Positions 37,586 to 46,768 of a stretch of 64,000 nt of DNA are shown here, one piece after another. The stretch spans positions 151,206-215,205 of the forward strand of contig KN805379.1 of NCBI GenBank assembly GCA_000818945.1. The letters run 5' to 3'. The DNA comes from Schizochytrium sp. CCTCC M209059. Its lineage: Eukaryota; Sar; Bigyra; Thraustochytrida; Thraustochytriidae. The notes under the pieces were generated by a model, which saw nothing but the letters and a program-made list of their open reading frames with translations, did no database searches and had not been told where the DNA came from. The position numbers and the translations under genes are program-made. Every line of letters begins with the position of its first letter. The first letter of the stretch is position 1.

Positions 37586-39040
37586 ATGACGTCTGCACGT
37601 CGGGGCCGCGTGCCCCTCACTGCCGTCGCTATCGCCCTCGGAACGGTCGCGAGCATCGCAGGCATGGCGTACCTCCTCGAACTGACGCCATTTCTCTTGG
37701 CTGCAGGCGTGTTGCTGGTGGACTACTCTACGCTACGCACGAACTGGACCGGGGCTGCACCGTCATTCTTCGGAAAGCGAGTCCCCATCGTGTCTTTTCT
37801 CGCGGCGCTAACAGTGACAGAGACGCCGCTGTACATTGTACCGCTCTTGAAGCTCGCGCTGGCGACCTGGGCCTGGGCGCACGGCGCAGGAGAGCGCTGG
37901 TGGGCTCCGTACGTCGCAACTCTCTCCATTGCCAGCACGCTGGCGCACGTAGGATTTTACGTTCGAGCGGCGTACGATGCCAAACGTTTGGCCGCAGAAA
38001 CGGTGGCCTCGCTCGGTGATGACGACGTAGAACCGCTTGGCCGCTTAGATGGTCCGCAGAACTGGGACAACCCCTTGTCCATTATTGGCCAATGGTGTGG
38101 GCGCCTGCAAATGCCGCATTCCGCATATGGTCTAGAGGCGATCGAACACGTCTCGTACGCCACGCCTCAAGAGGCCCAGGACGCGGGTCATCTCGCCCCG
38201 TATCTGACGCTTAACATATATCGCTCGGATAGTGCACCGAGCCAGTCTGACAAGCTGCGACCCGTCTTCATTTACATTCACGGAGGAGCTTGGCAACGCG
38301 GTCTTGGCGGCAAGGGTGATCGTGTTCCCATTGTGTACCAGATGGCCTCGCTCGGTTGGATCGGCGTGTCGATCGACTATCGCCTATGGCCGGACGAGCT
38401 TTGGCCGACGTATGTGATCGATTGCAAGCGAGCAATTCGCTTCCTCAAGCAGAACATTGCACAGTATGGTGGCGATCCCGACATGATGGTAGTTTCTGGC
38501 GGGAGCGCAGGTGGCCACTTGGCCAGCTTGCTCGCCTTGTCGGGTTCACCGGACTCAAAGGTTGCTGCGTGGCAGCCCGGATTTGAGGATGTCGATACAA
38601 GCGTGCACGGGTGCGTGGCGTGGTACCCAGCCTGTAATACGGTCATTGATCGCGCCGGGGCTAATCCCGAGGAACATTGGTGGTCCAAGTACACGGGACG
38701 TGCCTTTGACGAAAATTTACATCGCGAGGCATCGCCAATGCACATTGCCAAAGACCTTCGCGAGCGAGCCGCCGGTAAAGATGGCTCGCACGCCCTTTGT
38801 CCTTTCCTTGTCATCCAAGGAGAGGCAGATTGCCTTGTGCCCGCCCCGGTGGTGCGGCCCTTCGCTCACGAGCTCGACCAACATCCCCGAAAGCAAGGGC
38901 TATGCATTTATGTTGAGTTTCCAAAGACACATCACAGCTTTGATGTCTTGAGCTCACCACGGGCTTACTATGCGTGTGGCATTGTTGCGCGATTTTGTCG
39001 CAAGGTACTTCAGGATTGTGATCATCCTCATAGGACCTAG
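37586..39040 (+). CDS. Alpha/beta hydrolase (HSL/arylacetamide-deacetylase-like esterase), membrane-anchored
   Basis: Encodes 484 aa from the ATG at 37586. The N-terminal 135 residues hold about four hydrophobic stretches (starting LTAVAIALGTVASIAGMAYL). The hydrolase domain spans about 200-475. It has the oxyanion-hole motif HGGAWQRG at 232, the nucleophile Ser307 in SGGSAGGHL, Asp near 415 in GEADCLVP and His450 in THHSFDV. YRLWPDELWPTYVIDCKRA is typical of the acetyl-esterase/BD-FAE branch. It probably hydrolyses carboxyl esters or lipids at an internal membrane; the substrate is unknown. It lies in tandem behind the TPR gene with a 254-bp gap. Confidence 0.9.
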   Translation: MTSARRGRVPLTAVAIALGTVASIAGMAYLLELTPFLLAAGVLLVDYSTLRTNWTGAAPSFFGKRVPIVSFLAALTVTETPLYIVPLLKLALATWAWAHGAGERWWAPYVATLSIASTLAHVGFYVRAAYDAKRLAAETVASLGDDDVEPLGRLDGPQNWDNPLSIIGQWCGRLQMPHSAYGLEAIEHVSYATPQEAQDAGHLAPYLTLNIYRSDSAPSQSDKLRPVFIYIHGGAWQRGLGGKGDRVPIVYQMASLGWIGVSIDYRLWPDELWPTYVIDCKRAIRFLKQNIAQYGGDPDMMVVSGGSAGGHLASLLALSGSPDSKVAAWQPGFEDVDTSVHGCVAWYPACNTVIDRAGANPEEHWWSKYTGRAFDENLHREASPMHIAKDLRERAAGKDGSHALCPFLVIQGEADCLVPAPVVRPFAHELDQHPRKQGLCIYVEFPKTHHSFDVLSSPRAYYACGIVARFCRKVLQDCDHPHRT

Positions 39041-39427
39041 ACTCAGGCCAAGGCTTCGGCCTCACCTTGCGTCCGGTCCGAACATGTATGCTCGTAAAAT
39101 GCCCTCGAACATTTAAAGCATGCATGGACCTGGGATAGTGGTTCTCTTCGGTTCCGAAACATTCATGCATTGCAGCCAGCGCTTATCGCAAGAAGCTTGC
39201 GAGTTCGCATATTCTCTGTATTGTTTCGTGTTCTTGTTTTTTTCTTTAACATTAAAAAAAGAGATTGTTGTTGCGTCAACCTGTGTGGTTTAGCAAGAAG
39301 GTCATTGATATTCGTTTTACGAGCAAACTTTTGTACGATAAAAGACCACGCGGGGTTGCTTATGGCACGAAAGCGTCGCGCAATGCTGTGCGCCGCTTCT
39401 TTACACAGTTTACTACTTTGTCAGCAC
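39041..39427. other. Convergent 3' intergenic region
   Basis: T-rich and A-rich tracts, including AACATTAAAAAAAG near 39249-39262, between two convergent genes. Nothing else is seen. Confidence 0.45.
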
Positions 39428-40320
39428 TCAGACAGAGTCTTGGATACGAGCGACCGTCTCGAGGTACTTTTGTGTGAATGCGTTTGCAATGAATTGAAAG
39501 AGATCATTGACTCCGGTGTTGCGCAGCGCGGACGCTTCCATGAACGTGAGACCGTTATCGCGCGCAAAGCTCTCGCCTTCCTCACGTGTAACTTCAACGC
39601 GACCCTTTTCCCGAAGATCAACCTTGTTGGCGACGAGAATACCTGGCATCGGCCTGCCGCTATTCTCGCTGCGCACCGAAGCGAGCCATTTACTGCAAGA
39701 GAGAAAGGATTTGCGGCTACTTGCGTCGTACACGTACACGGCGACAGACGCGTTGCTCCAGTATTGGCCCCCGAGCTCTCGTTGATTGAATACAGATTGG
39801 CCGCCTGTATCGTACATGTACATTTCAACGACCGTGTCGTCATGGTTCTGGACTTGCATCTCCTTGACGGAAAAGTCCACGCCGAGCGTCTGCGTGGGAA
39901 AAGAGAGAGAGAGATCAAATGTTAGATGACAGTAGAGAAAGAAGTGCGTGCAGGTGATGAACGTACCATGAGGTATGACTTTGGAAAGTTTTGCCCGCCA
40001 TTCTGAAAAACCTGACAAAGACTTGTCTTGCCGACGTGGGGGCCTCCGACGATAAGCACCTTGCATCGCAAGACTCGCTGCGTCACATTCCGGGGTCGCG
40101 TTTGTTCACGTTAATGTCTAAAAGTTGAGGACCTCGTTTCCGTATGTAAAAGAGTGTTTTGACGTACCTTTTGCTGATGCGAGGTCTTCATGCTTCTCAG
40201 CGCACTCCCCTGATGCACGTTCGCGGTCGGACCTTGTCTTATCATCATCTCCCCTTCTACCGGGTCATTTTCGAGCGCTGCAAACTCGTCCTCATCGCCA
40301 AACATCTTCGACTCCTCCAT
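39428..40320 (-). CDS. IFT27: Intraflagellar transport protein 27 (RabL4 small GTPase), three exons
   Basis: Minus-strand exons 40168-40320, 39967-40077 and 39428-39889, with GT-AG introns of 90 and 77 bp, give 241 aa. The ATG is at 40320. The first 51 residues are an acidic extension (MEESKMFGDEDEFAALENDP...). The GTPase domain then starts: P-loop GGPHVGKT, KSYLMTLGVDFSVKEM, the G3 motif as DTGGQ, NKVD and EASAL. The match to IFT27 comes from KSYxxTxGxDFxVK and CSKWL. IFT27 pairs with IFT25 in the IFT-B complex and works in cilium assembly or cargo exit, so the organism should make flagellated cells. The N-terminal extension exceeds the usual length of about 185 aa. Confidence 0.88.
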
Positions 40321-41003
40321 GGTGCCTGCCCTTGTTCGAACTCGCACCTGCGACGCGACGCTACGCTACGCTACACTTGGTTGCGGTACCTTACGCTCGC
40401 GTCTCGGTCGCGTATTGGTTACGCCTTCTCCGCGATCGATCCCCGATTGACCACGGGCCAGCTCGGTCAAAGGCACGGGCGATCACAGCATTCACTTTTC
40501 TCAATCAATCCCTCGCGTTCATGCTTGGTGCGACCCCCCCCCCCCCTTTCCCTCGACCACAATTTGGGGTTGCGCAATTATGACCGTTTGGCCAGCCCCT
40601 CGGCACAGCCGCGTCGCCGCGCGCACAGAGACTGGCGTCCTAAACTCGACTTTCAGACGCCGGCTGTCCGAAACCTCGGCAGTCCGGCCTTTGGCGGAGG
40701 GAGTCCTGGCTGGACTCCGAGGAAATGGGGTTCTTCAGTGCCTGCGCAAGGCTTGGACCGACCTTTCTCGTGTAGTGACAGTGGCAGGCAGTCTCGTCTC
40801 TCTTCCTGCATAGTTAAACCCTGGCGTGGACCGGGCCGTGCAGCGAGAAGTCTGCTGGACTCGCGCATCGAGGCCAGGACTGGCCCCTGGACCCAGAGAG
40901 CAAAACTGAATCGCAAAGCCACACGGCCAATCCACAAACCAACCCTCTTGGCAGACGCAGACGTGTCTTCCTGGACACGAGACAAGACACAAGACAAGAG
41001 ACC
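40321..41003. promoter_or_regulatory. Divergent promoter region of IFT27 and nitronate monooxygenase
   Basis: Two divergent start codons flank this region. It holds a run of 13 C at 40534-40546 and a purine pentamer tract (GAGACAAGACACAAGACAAGAG, 40979-41000) next to the plus-strand ATG. No gene is supported. Confidence 0.45.
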
Positions 41004-42008
41004 ATGGGGCTGCGCACGAAGCTGACCGAAGCCCTCGGCATCGAGGCGCCCATTATTCAGGGTGGTATGCAATACGTGGGGTACGCCGAGATGGCGGCGG
41101 CCGTGTCGAACGCCGGCGCCTTGGGCATCATCACAGGCCTGACGCAGCCGACACCAGAGGATCTGCGCAAGGAGATTCGCAAGTGCCGGACTCTGACGGA
41201 CAAGCCCTTTGGCGTGAACATTGCCATCTTGCCCATGCTCATCCCTGCGGACTATGACGCGTACGTGCGTGTGGTTTGCGAGGAAAAGGTGGCCGCCATC
41301 GAGATCACGGGCGGATCACCGCGCAAGTACATGGCGCAGCTGCGCGAGGCTGGCATCATCGTCATCCACAAGTCCGCGACGATCAAACACGCGCTCAAAG
41401 CGCAAAAGGACGGTGTCGACTTTATTGAGATTGCGGGCTTTGAGAGTGCGATTGCTGGTCGCAGCTCCGAGGATGACGTGACCACCTGGGTTCTTGTCAC
41501 CAAGGCGCTCGAGGTGCTCGACACGCCGCTCATCGTGTCTGGCTCTGCAACAGGCCGTCAGTTGGCGGGTGCACTCGCGCTAGGAGCCTCGGGCTTGACC
41601 ATGGGCACGCGCTTTCTCGCCACCCAGGAGTGTCCTATTCACGAGAACGTGAAGAAGTTTATTGCAGATCCTGCAAACGATGAGCTTTCTACGACGCTAG
41701 TCTTGCGGACGTTGAACAACGCCACTCGCGTGTCCAAGAACACGGTTGCCAAGCAGATCCTTTCCATTGAGGCAGACGACACGATTGACAACAAGGAGGC
41801 ATTTAAACTCGCTTCGGGCATGAAGGCAAAGAGCATGTTCAGGGAAACGGGCGATGTCCAGGGCGCCATGTGGAGCTGTGGCCAAAGTGTTGGGCTCATT
41901 CATGATATTCCGACCTGCAAGGAGCTCGTCGATCGCCTGGTGTCACAAGCCGAGGCGCGACTTCAGAACGCGCATAGCTTTGTTGTGTCTCCTGGATCCA
42001 AGTTATAG
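41004..42008 (+). CDS. Nitronate monooxygenase (2-nitropropane dioxygenase family)
   Basis: Encodes 334 aa from the ATG at 41004. FMN-dependent TIM-barrel enzyme that oxidises alkyl nitronates, for example the toxin 3-nitropropionate, to aldehyde and nitrite. Sequence signs are APIIQGGMQYVGYAEMAAAV at the N-terminus, AGALGIITG, FGVNIAI, AIEITGGSP, VIHKSATIKHALKAQKDGVD, and the phosphate-binding IVSGSATGRQLAGALALGAS followed by TMGTRFLATQE. Length and motif order fit bacterial-type members. No targeting peptide is visible, so it is probably cytosolic. Some family members instead act as enoyl reductases, so the substrate is not certain. Confidence 0.9.
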   Translation: MGLRTKLTEALGIEAPIIQGGMQYVGYAEMAAAVSNAGALGIITGLTQPTPEDLRKEIRKCRTLTDKPFGVNIAILPMLIPADYDAYVRVVCEEKVAAIEITGGSPRKYMAQLREAGIIVIHKSATIKHALKAQKDGVDFIEIAGFESAIAGRSSEDDVTTWVLVTKALEVLDTPLIVSGSATGRQLAGALALGASGLTMGTRFLATQECPIHENVKKFIADPANDELSTTLVLRTLNNATRVSKNTVAKQILSIEADDTIDNKEAFKLASGMKAKSMFRETGDVQGAMWSCGQSVGLIHDIPTCKELVDRLVSQAEARLQNAHSFVVSPGSKL

Positions 42009-42553
42009 TTGCTGGTTCGCTGACCTGCCTTCCTTTCAATTCCTTTTGATCAATGCTTCGCGTTTTATCTTCCACGACTGAGGAACTTTCGCATCGTGTT
42101 TTCTTTCTCGTTTCATAGTCATAGCAACGATCAAGGCAGCGATTTTTTCTTTTCCGCATCATTGAAGTCGAAGACTTTGGTTTTAGTTGCTGTTTTTTCC
42201 GAAAAAAATAATGTCGGATGAATCTTCTTTTGTGGCAAAAAAATGAGGAGGAGCAGGAAAGGCAAATGGCAAAAGGCAAGAAACAGAAAAAGAGAGGAGA
42301 GAGAGAGCGATTGGAAAGAAAACGAAGTTTGGCCAGCGTATTATCTTATGGATGGCGATAGGCGGGATCAGCTCAGAACGGACGATAGAAACGACCAGCG
42401 CAAGGGCGCGGTGTCTGACTGACCTGACTGGCGAATGAGATTGTGCATGTGTCAGATGTTGCCAAGATTGGAAAATTGCGGGACGTTGATGGGAATGCGC
42501 AGTAGAGCAAACACTTCTCGGCAAAAAGAAGGAATCAGATGGAGTGAGCGCAC
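42009..42553. other. Convergent 3' intergenic region
   Basis: Relatively AT-rich (TTTTTTCCGAAAAAAATAATG near 42194) between convergent NMO and CAPZB genes. Probably both 3' UTRs. No gene. Confidence 0.45.
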
Positions 42554-43396
42554 TTACTTCATCCGCATACTCTTGATGGCGCCCGTGAGGTCAGCCACAA
42601 AGGCCTGGCTGGGAAGATCGCTCGCGTGAACGGGGCGGCGAATGGAGTTGACAACCTCGCGAGTCTTTTGGATATAAAGACCATCCATCTGGTTGCGCAC
42701 GTCAATTTCCATTTCCTCGATCATGGATCCAATGTTAACGACGTGGTCGTCCTCAGACTTGATCTTGAGGGTTTTTGGCTTGGCCTGTCGCGTGAGCGAA
42801 CCGGAGAGAGTGACGTCGCCGGCGTCGCCCTTGGAAGTGATCATGGCCAGCATGACAGTGGTCGTGAGATGGTACTCGAAAGTGCCCTTTCCCCACTTGG
42901 CACCGGCCTGGGGAATGACGTCCACGACGTGGATGGAGTCCCAAGAGCCCTCGGAGACCTTGCGCTGGGGCTCAATGACTTCCTTCTTGATGAGAAAGCA
43001 ACCCGCGAAGGCGCCCTCCTCTTCCTGGTCCCACAGGTAGGCGCTGCTGACACCACCCTCGTAGTAAAGCTGGCGGTACGAGTCAAAGACGGCGTTGCAC
43101 TTTTCCTCGAGCACGCGCAGCGTCTTCGAGGGCTTGAGACCGTCCGGCAGCTCAGGGTTGTAGTTGTTGCTCCAAGGGCTACGGTATGAGTCTGCGTCGC
43201 GGTTGTAGTCGCTCAGCAGGTACTGCTTGCCGTTGATCGGGTCCTTGGCGGCCTGCAGGGGCTGATCCACGCGCTGCAGAAGCTCGTCCGTAAGGTCTGG
43301 CATCAGGTTCACGAGGCCCGACAGGTTGAGCTCAATCTTGGTGGGCGGCATGCGCCGCATAATGTTGAGCGCCGAGTTCATCTCTTCGTCACCCAT
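42554..43396 (-). CDS. CAPZB: F-actin-capping protein subunit beta
   Basis: Encodes 280 aa from the ATG at 43396, close to the usual 270-280. The family is unmistakable: ALNIMRRMPPTKIELNLSGL, DELLQRVDQPLQ, YLLSDYNRDADSYRSPWSNN, WDSIHVVDV, YHLTTTVML and IGSMIEEMEIDVRNQMDGLY. It pairs with the alpha subunit to cap barbed ends of actin filaments in the cytosol. No alpha subunit gene is in this window. A (GAGC)n tract lies about 30 bp upstream of the start codon. Confidence 0.97.
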   Translation of the reverse strand: MGDEEMNSALNIMRRMPPTKIELNLSGLVNLMPDLTDELLQRVDQPLQAAKDPINGKQYLLSDYNRDADSYRSPWSNNYNPELPDGLKPSKTLRVLEEKCNAVFDSYRQLYYEGGVSSAYLWDQEEEGAFAGCFLIKKEVIEPQRKVSEGSWDSIHVVDVIPQAGAKWGKGTFEYHLTTTVMLAMITSKGDAGDVTLSGSLTRQAKPKTLKIKSEDDHVVNIGSMIEEMEIDVRNQMDGLYIQKTREVVNSIRRPVHASDLPSQAFVADLTGAIKSMRMK

Positions 43397-44181
43397 GGTG
43401 CCTGTCTTGTCGCCGTCCTGCGCGCGCTAGCGAGCGAGTAAGCGAGCGAGGGAGCGAGCGAGCGAGCGAGGGAGTGCGCGACGAAGCTTTCCTAAGCGTG
43501 CGACGCTCGATTGCGCTCGGCACCGCCTCGCAGCAACCTCGCGTACTGTGCTTCGCAGCCGACGCGGGCAAAGGTGGACGCAAACGGGAAGGCTCGCGCT
43601 GCGCTCTGGACTCGGGCTCGCGCGTGCGACGCGGGTGAAGGCGGAGTCGGTCAAAGTCGAACTCGGATTTGCGCGCCCTTCTTCTGTAGGATACCATAAA
43701 AGACTTGCAAAGAGACCCCTTTTGGCCAGGTGTCTGCTGTATCATGTGGCGATCATTGAGGGGTAGTTTACGACTCTTTGATCAAGCCATACTAACTCGC
43801 GTGTGTGCGCGCAAGGCGCTTTGCATGCCTGGGCGACTCGGGACGTGGGATCTGGACAGCATAGCATGCGTTCTCGTCAGCACTAGCCTAGTAGGCTCTT
43901 TGCGAGATTGAGGTGAGGAAAGCCTACGCTGATGAGAAAAGTACTTGCACGCTTCCCTCTCTCGCTACGCGATACAAGTGAAAGTGAATGGATAGATGAT
44001 GCGTGCTGCCGCTGCGGAGGCGGAGGGCGAAACAAAAAACTTGAAGGAGGAGATGATGAATTTTTATGGCGAATCATAGCCTACATGGCTGCTTTGAGAC
44101 GAGACAGGTCCTCCGGAGCTATTTTCGTCGCGCTGCAGAAATATATCGCGCTCATCAAACTGTTGCAGAGTGTGGACAACG
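43397..44181. promoter_or_regulatory. Upstream region of CAPZB and 3' flank of PA28
   Basis: About 785 bp between two tandem minus-strand genes. A GAGC/GCGA tetranucleotide tract at 43427-43472 is just upstream of the CAPZB ATG. No coding evidence in the rest. Confidence 0.45.
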
Positions 44182-44829
44182 TCACTGGACGAAGATCGAG
44201 TTCATCTCGCCCTTGGGCTTGCGCAACTTTTCGATATTCTTCATCATGGTGTCCCGAAGAACGAGAATGCTGTTGAAGAGGTCAAAACAATGCTGAATAA
44301 GCATGGAAAAGTAGACGTCGTCAATGGTTGCAATGCTGGCCGCATAGTCCTCCAAGTGAAGGCGTTTGCGCATGTTGGTGAGTAGCTTGCCTCGCGAGCG
44401 ATTGTAAATGGTGAGGTTAGCCAGCGTCTGGCGGCCGGACTTGTACAGCGCGTTGATCATCTCGAGGACCTCCATTTGTACCTCGACGCCAAAGTTGTTG
44501 CCGTCCTCCATGCGTGGCATGCTGAGTTCGACCCATGTCTTGAGTGAATCGGTCTGCGCGAGAACGTGCTCGATCTCTCCGCGCACGCGGTTCGCGGCAT
44601 CCATGACGGCCGCGTTCACGGGAATTTCCTCGTACAGGTTCGTTCGCCAGCTCTCCACGGTAGCTCGGGCAACTTTGTGGTCGCCGCTCGCCCGACGGCT
44701 CACGAGCTCCTTGTGAAGGGCCCCGAGAGCCACCGCTCTCGTGGGAAGCTGCTCCGTCAAAACCTCTTGCGCCTCGCGCATCGTTCTGGCTCGGAGCGCT
44801 TCCAGCTTTGTCTGCACCTCGGTCGCCAT
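44182..44829 (-). CDS. PSME3: Proteasome activator PA28 (REG) subunit
   Basis: Encodes 215 aa from the ATG at 44829; a TTG 72 bp upstream is in frame but not needed. Family signs: the activation-loop region MPRMEDGNNFGVEVQME at about 104-120 and the C-terminal TMMKNIEKLRKPKGEM. These equal the PRIEDGNNFGV and MILKNIEKIKRPR elements of animal PA28. HLEDY and the LI-CFDLFNSILVLRD helix complete the four-helix bundle. PA28 forms a heptameric cap on the 20S proteasome, opening its gate without ATP. A single REG-type gene in a protist is most like PA28-gamma, hence the tentative symbol. The N-terminal half before residue 65 is variable, as expected. Confidence 0.92.
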   Translation of the reverse strand: MATEVQTKLEALRARTMREAQEVLTEQLPTRAVALGALHKELVSRRASGDHKVARATVESWRTNLYEEIPVNAAVMDAANRVRGEIEHVLAQTDSLKTWVELSMPRMEDGNNFGVEVQMEVLEMINALYKSGRQTLANLTIYNRSRGKLLTNMRKRLHLEDYAASIATIDDVYFSMLIQHCFDLFNSILVLRDTMMKNIEKLRKPKGEMNSIFVQ

Positions 44830-45178
44830 GGTCTCGCCGCGCGTGCCCTTCCGCACCGCTCCCTTGCACTGGCCGTCGCAACTCGCGCGCCCCGCCCCCA
44901 ACCACCGCGTCTTCTTGGCTTTGCTCTCACCCTGATCTCTCTGCTCTCTGTGCTCCAGAAAAGGGCTTCGCGAGAAAAAGGGTTGCGCTTCTTCAAAAAG
45001 GGTTGCGGCTCCATTAAAAAGGGTTGCGCAGTGTCACGTAACGCCAGGTCCGGGAATACTAGCGTAGAGCGACTTGAAGAGCTCAGGAATGCTAGCGGCA
45101 GTGACCGAGGAGCTAGCTACCTGAGCAGAAGCTACACTACGTGCGCTGCGTGCGGGCGCGTGGTCCTCGCAGACCGCC
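44830..45178. promoter_or_regulatory. Divergent promoter of PA28 and the coiled-coil gene, with 20-21 bp phased repeats
   Basis: Short region between two divergent ATGs. Three identical copies of AAAAAGGGTTGCG start at 44975, 44995 and 45016, and a related AAAAGGGCTTCG starts at 44959. The 20-21 bp period puts the three copies on one face of the helix, as expected for cooperative factor binding. Confidence 0.65.
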
Positions 45179-46768
45179 ATGCAAAGCGTGGACGAGGTGG
45201 GTGCTGCTGCACCAGCAGGTTGGCGCGTCTGTGCGCGAATTCACCGGGACGGAAGCGTCTCGTTCTTTGACGGACCGAGGGCCAGAGACGTGAGCAGCGC
45301 GCAGCAAGAAGGCGCAGCTGAGGTTGCCTTCTTTGGATCAGCTGCGGCGTCCTTTTCCGATACCACGACTCGTCCTTTCGGAGTCTCGGTCCCTTCCAAA
45401 GTAAAGCCAAAGCCAATAAATTCGCGTCTAGGATCACTTCGCAAAGATGCTCGATCGAGCGATTCTAAGCTTGTATCAACAAATGCCGTAAGCAAAAGCC
45501 GCACCTCTGCATGGTGGGATGCGCTTTCCGTCGAGTCAGGCGGGGCTCTTGGGATGAGCATCAATGACAGTGGTGTTACTTTTCGTGATCCATCTCGTGA
45601 AACGTGGACTTCGCTTGCAGACTCGACATCGGCCTGGTCGGACCGCGGTTCCTTGCACGACTATTTGGAAGCTTCGCTACGGGAAAGTCGTGAAAAGCAC
45701 GAACGAATCCTTGCGCGCTCCGACGAGATCCTTTCCCGATCTCGAGTTCGAGATTTTACTTCGAAGAAAGGGAGCCTTAGCGAAGATGATTGTAACCACC
45801 ACCATCATCGTCATGTACCGCTGGACGAAAGCAGCGTGTTGCGTGCGGAGAGTTTCAAAAACACTGAGGAGAGTTTCGAAAGCGCCGAGACCAGTAAGTC
45901 TCTGATTGCCTTGACCAATAAAAATGCCAATGATTCCCTCGCCCCACCGAATGAACAGGATTGCGCTTCGCCAGATTCTTTGGCGTGGGCGAGCAAGGAC
46001 CCGAAGAATTGCGACTTGGGTCTAAGCGCTGTAGATGCTAATGCACTTCACCACCTAACAGAGGATGAAGTGATACGTTTGGGAGAGGATGATGCGGTTC
46101 GTTTCGAAGAGGAACGCTCGAATGTGTGTAAACAGGCTCATCTTCGATCGAAAGGCTCGCCATTTGCAGGCAAGCGCGTGGGGACGCGCTTTGACACGGT
46201 CCGTGCGCGGGGTAAGGCTGTGACTGCGGCACTCGCCGACGCCCGGGCCGCGCTTGCCCCTCCTAATAAGCTGCAGCACAAACCGGGACGTGACACCTAT
46301 ATTATGAGCTACGAGCATTTGCTGGCGGAATTGGAGGCGCACCAGCTCGAGCTTTTGCACGCACTAAACACGGTAGAGAAACGTATGTTGCAAGAGAGCA
46401 TTGAATTAGGAGAACGCTGGGTTGAGATTCGTCGCACAGCATTGAAACACATTCGTAGGCACCAGGAGAGCGCAGGACGCGCTCTGCACGAAGCGCGAGA
46501 GAGGTATTACGCGGCACTGGTGTCTGTGCACGAATCGAGCACCTCGACGTCGTTATCTATGACACCGGAAGATTTATCGTCCTCGGAACCTGGTCACGTC
46601 TATGCTCAGCTCATGATGGAGAGGGAGGTGGTGATGGGTGTTCAGAATGATTGTTTGCGGGACCTTGTAAAGGCGTGCACCCTTCAAGTGGAGGAGCGTG
46701 CCAAATCTTTGGCCCGCGAGTATGTAACTGGCGCAGCAAGAGCGCGCTCCGCCAAAGGAAACCGGTAG
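45179..46768 (+). CDS. Unknown 529-aa protein with C-terminal coiled coil
   Basis: ATG at 45179, stop at 46768. No domain recognised. The first 130 residues are polar (Ala/Ser-rich, with WRVCARIHRDGSVSFFDGP near the start, which looks like a small beta element). The middle (about 200-330) is acidic and Ser-rich with a His cluster (HHHHRHVP). The C-terminal 150 residues are strongly helical with heptad-like spacing (YEHLLAELEAHQLELLHALN, RRTALKHIRRHQESAGRALH, MMEREVVMGVQNDCLRDLVKA). It shares a promoter region with PA28, but that is no evidence of function. Confidence 0.7.
   Translation: MQSVDEVGAAAPAGWRVCARIHRDGSVSFFDGPRARDVSSAQQEGAAEVAFFGSAAASFSDTTTRPFGVSVPSKVKPKPINSRLGSLRKDARSSDSKLVSTNAVSKSRTSAWWDALSVESGGALGMSINDSGVTFRDPSRETWTSLADSTSAWSDRGSLHDYLEASLRESREKHERILARSDEILSRSRVRDFTSKKGSLSEDDCNHHHHRHVPLDESSVLRAESFKNTEESFESAETSKSLIALTNKNANDSLAPPNEQDCASPDSLAWASKDPKNCDLGLSAVDANALHHLTEDEVIRLGEDDAVRFEEERSNVCKQAHLRSKGSPFAGKRVGTRFDTVRARGKAVTAALADARAALAPPNKLQHKPGRDTYIMSYEHLLAELEAHQLELLHALNTVEKRMLQESIELGERWVEIRRTALKHIRRHQESAGRALHEARERYYAALVSVHESSTSTSLSMTPEDLSSSEPGHVYAQLMMEREVVMGVQNDCLRDLVKACTLQVEERAKSLAREYVTGAARARSAKGNR

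Noticed and set aside
44959..45028. CRISPR-like short spaced repeats
   Set aside because: Units are 13 bp, spacers 7-8 bp, the genome is eukaryotic and the location is a promoter; not a CRISPR array.
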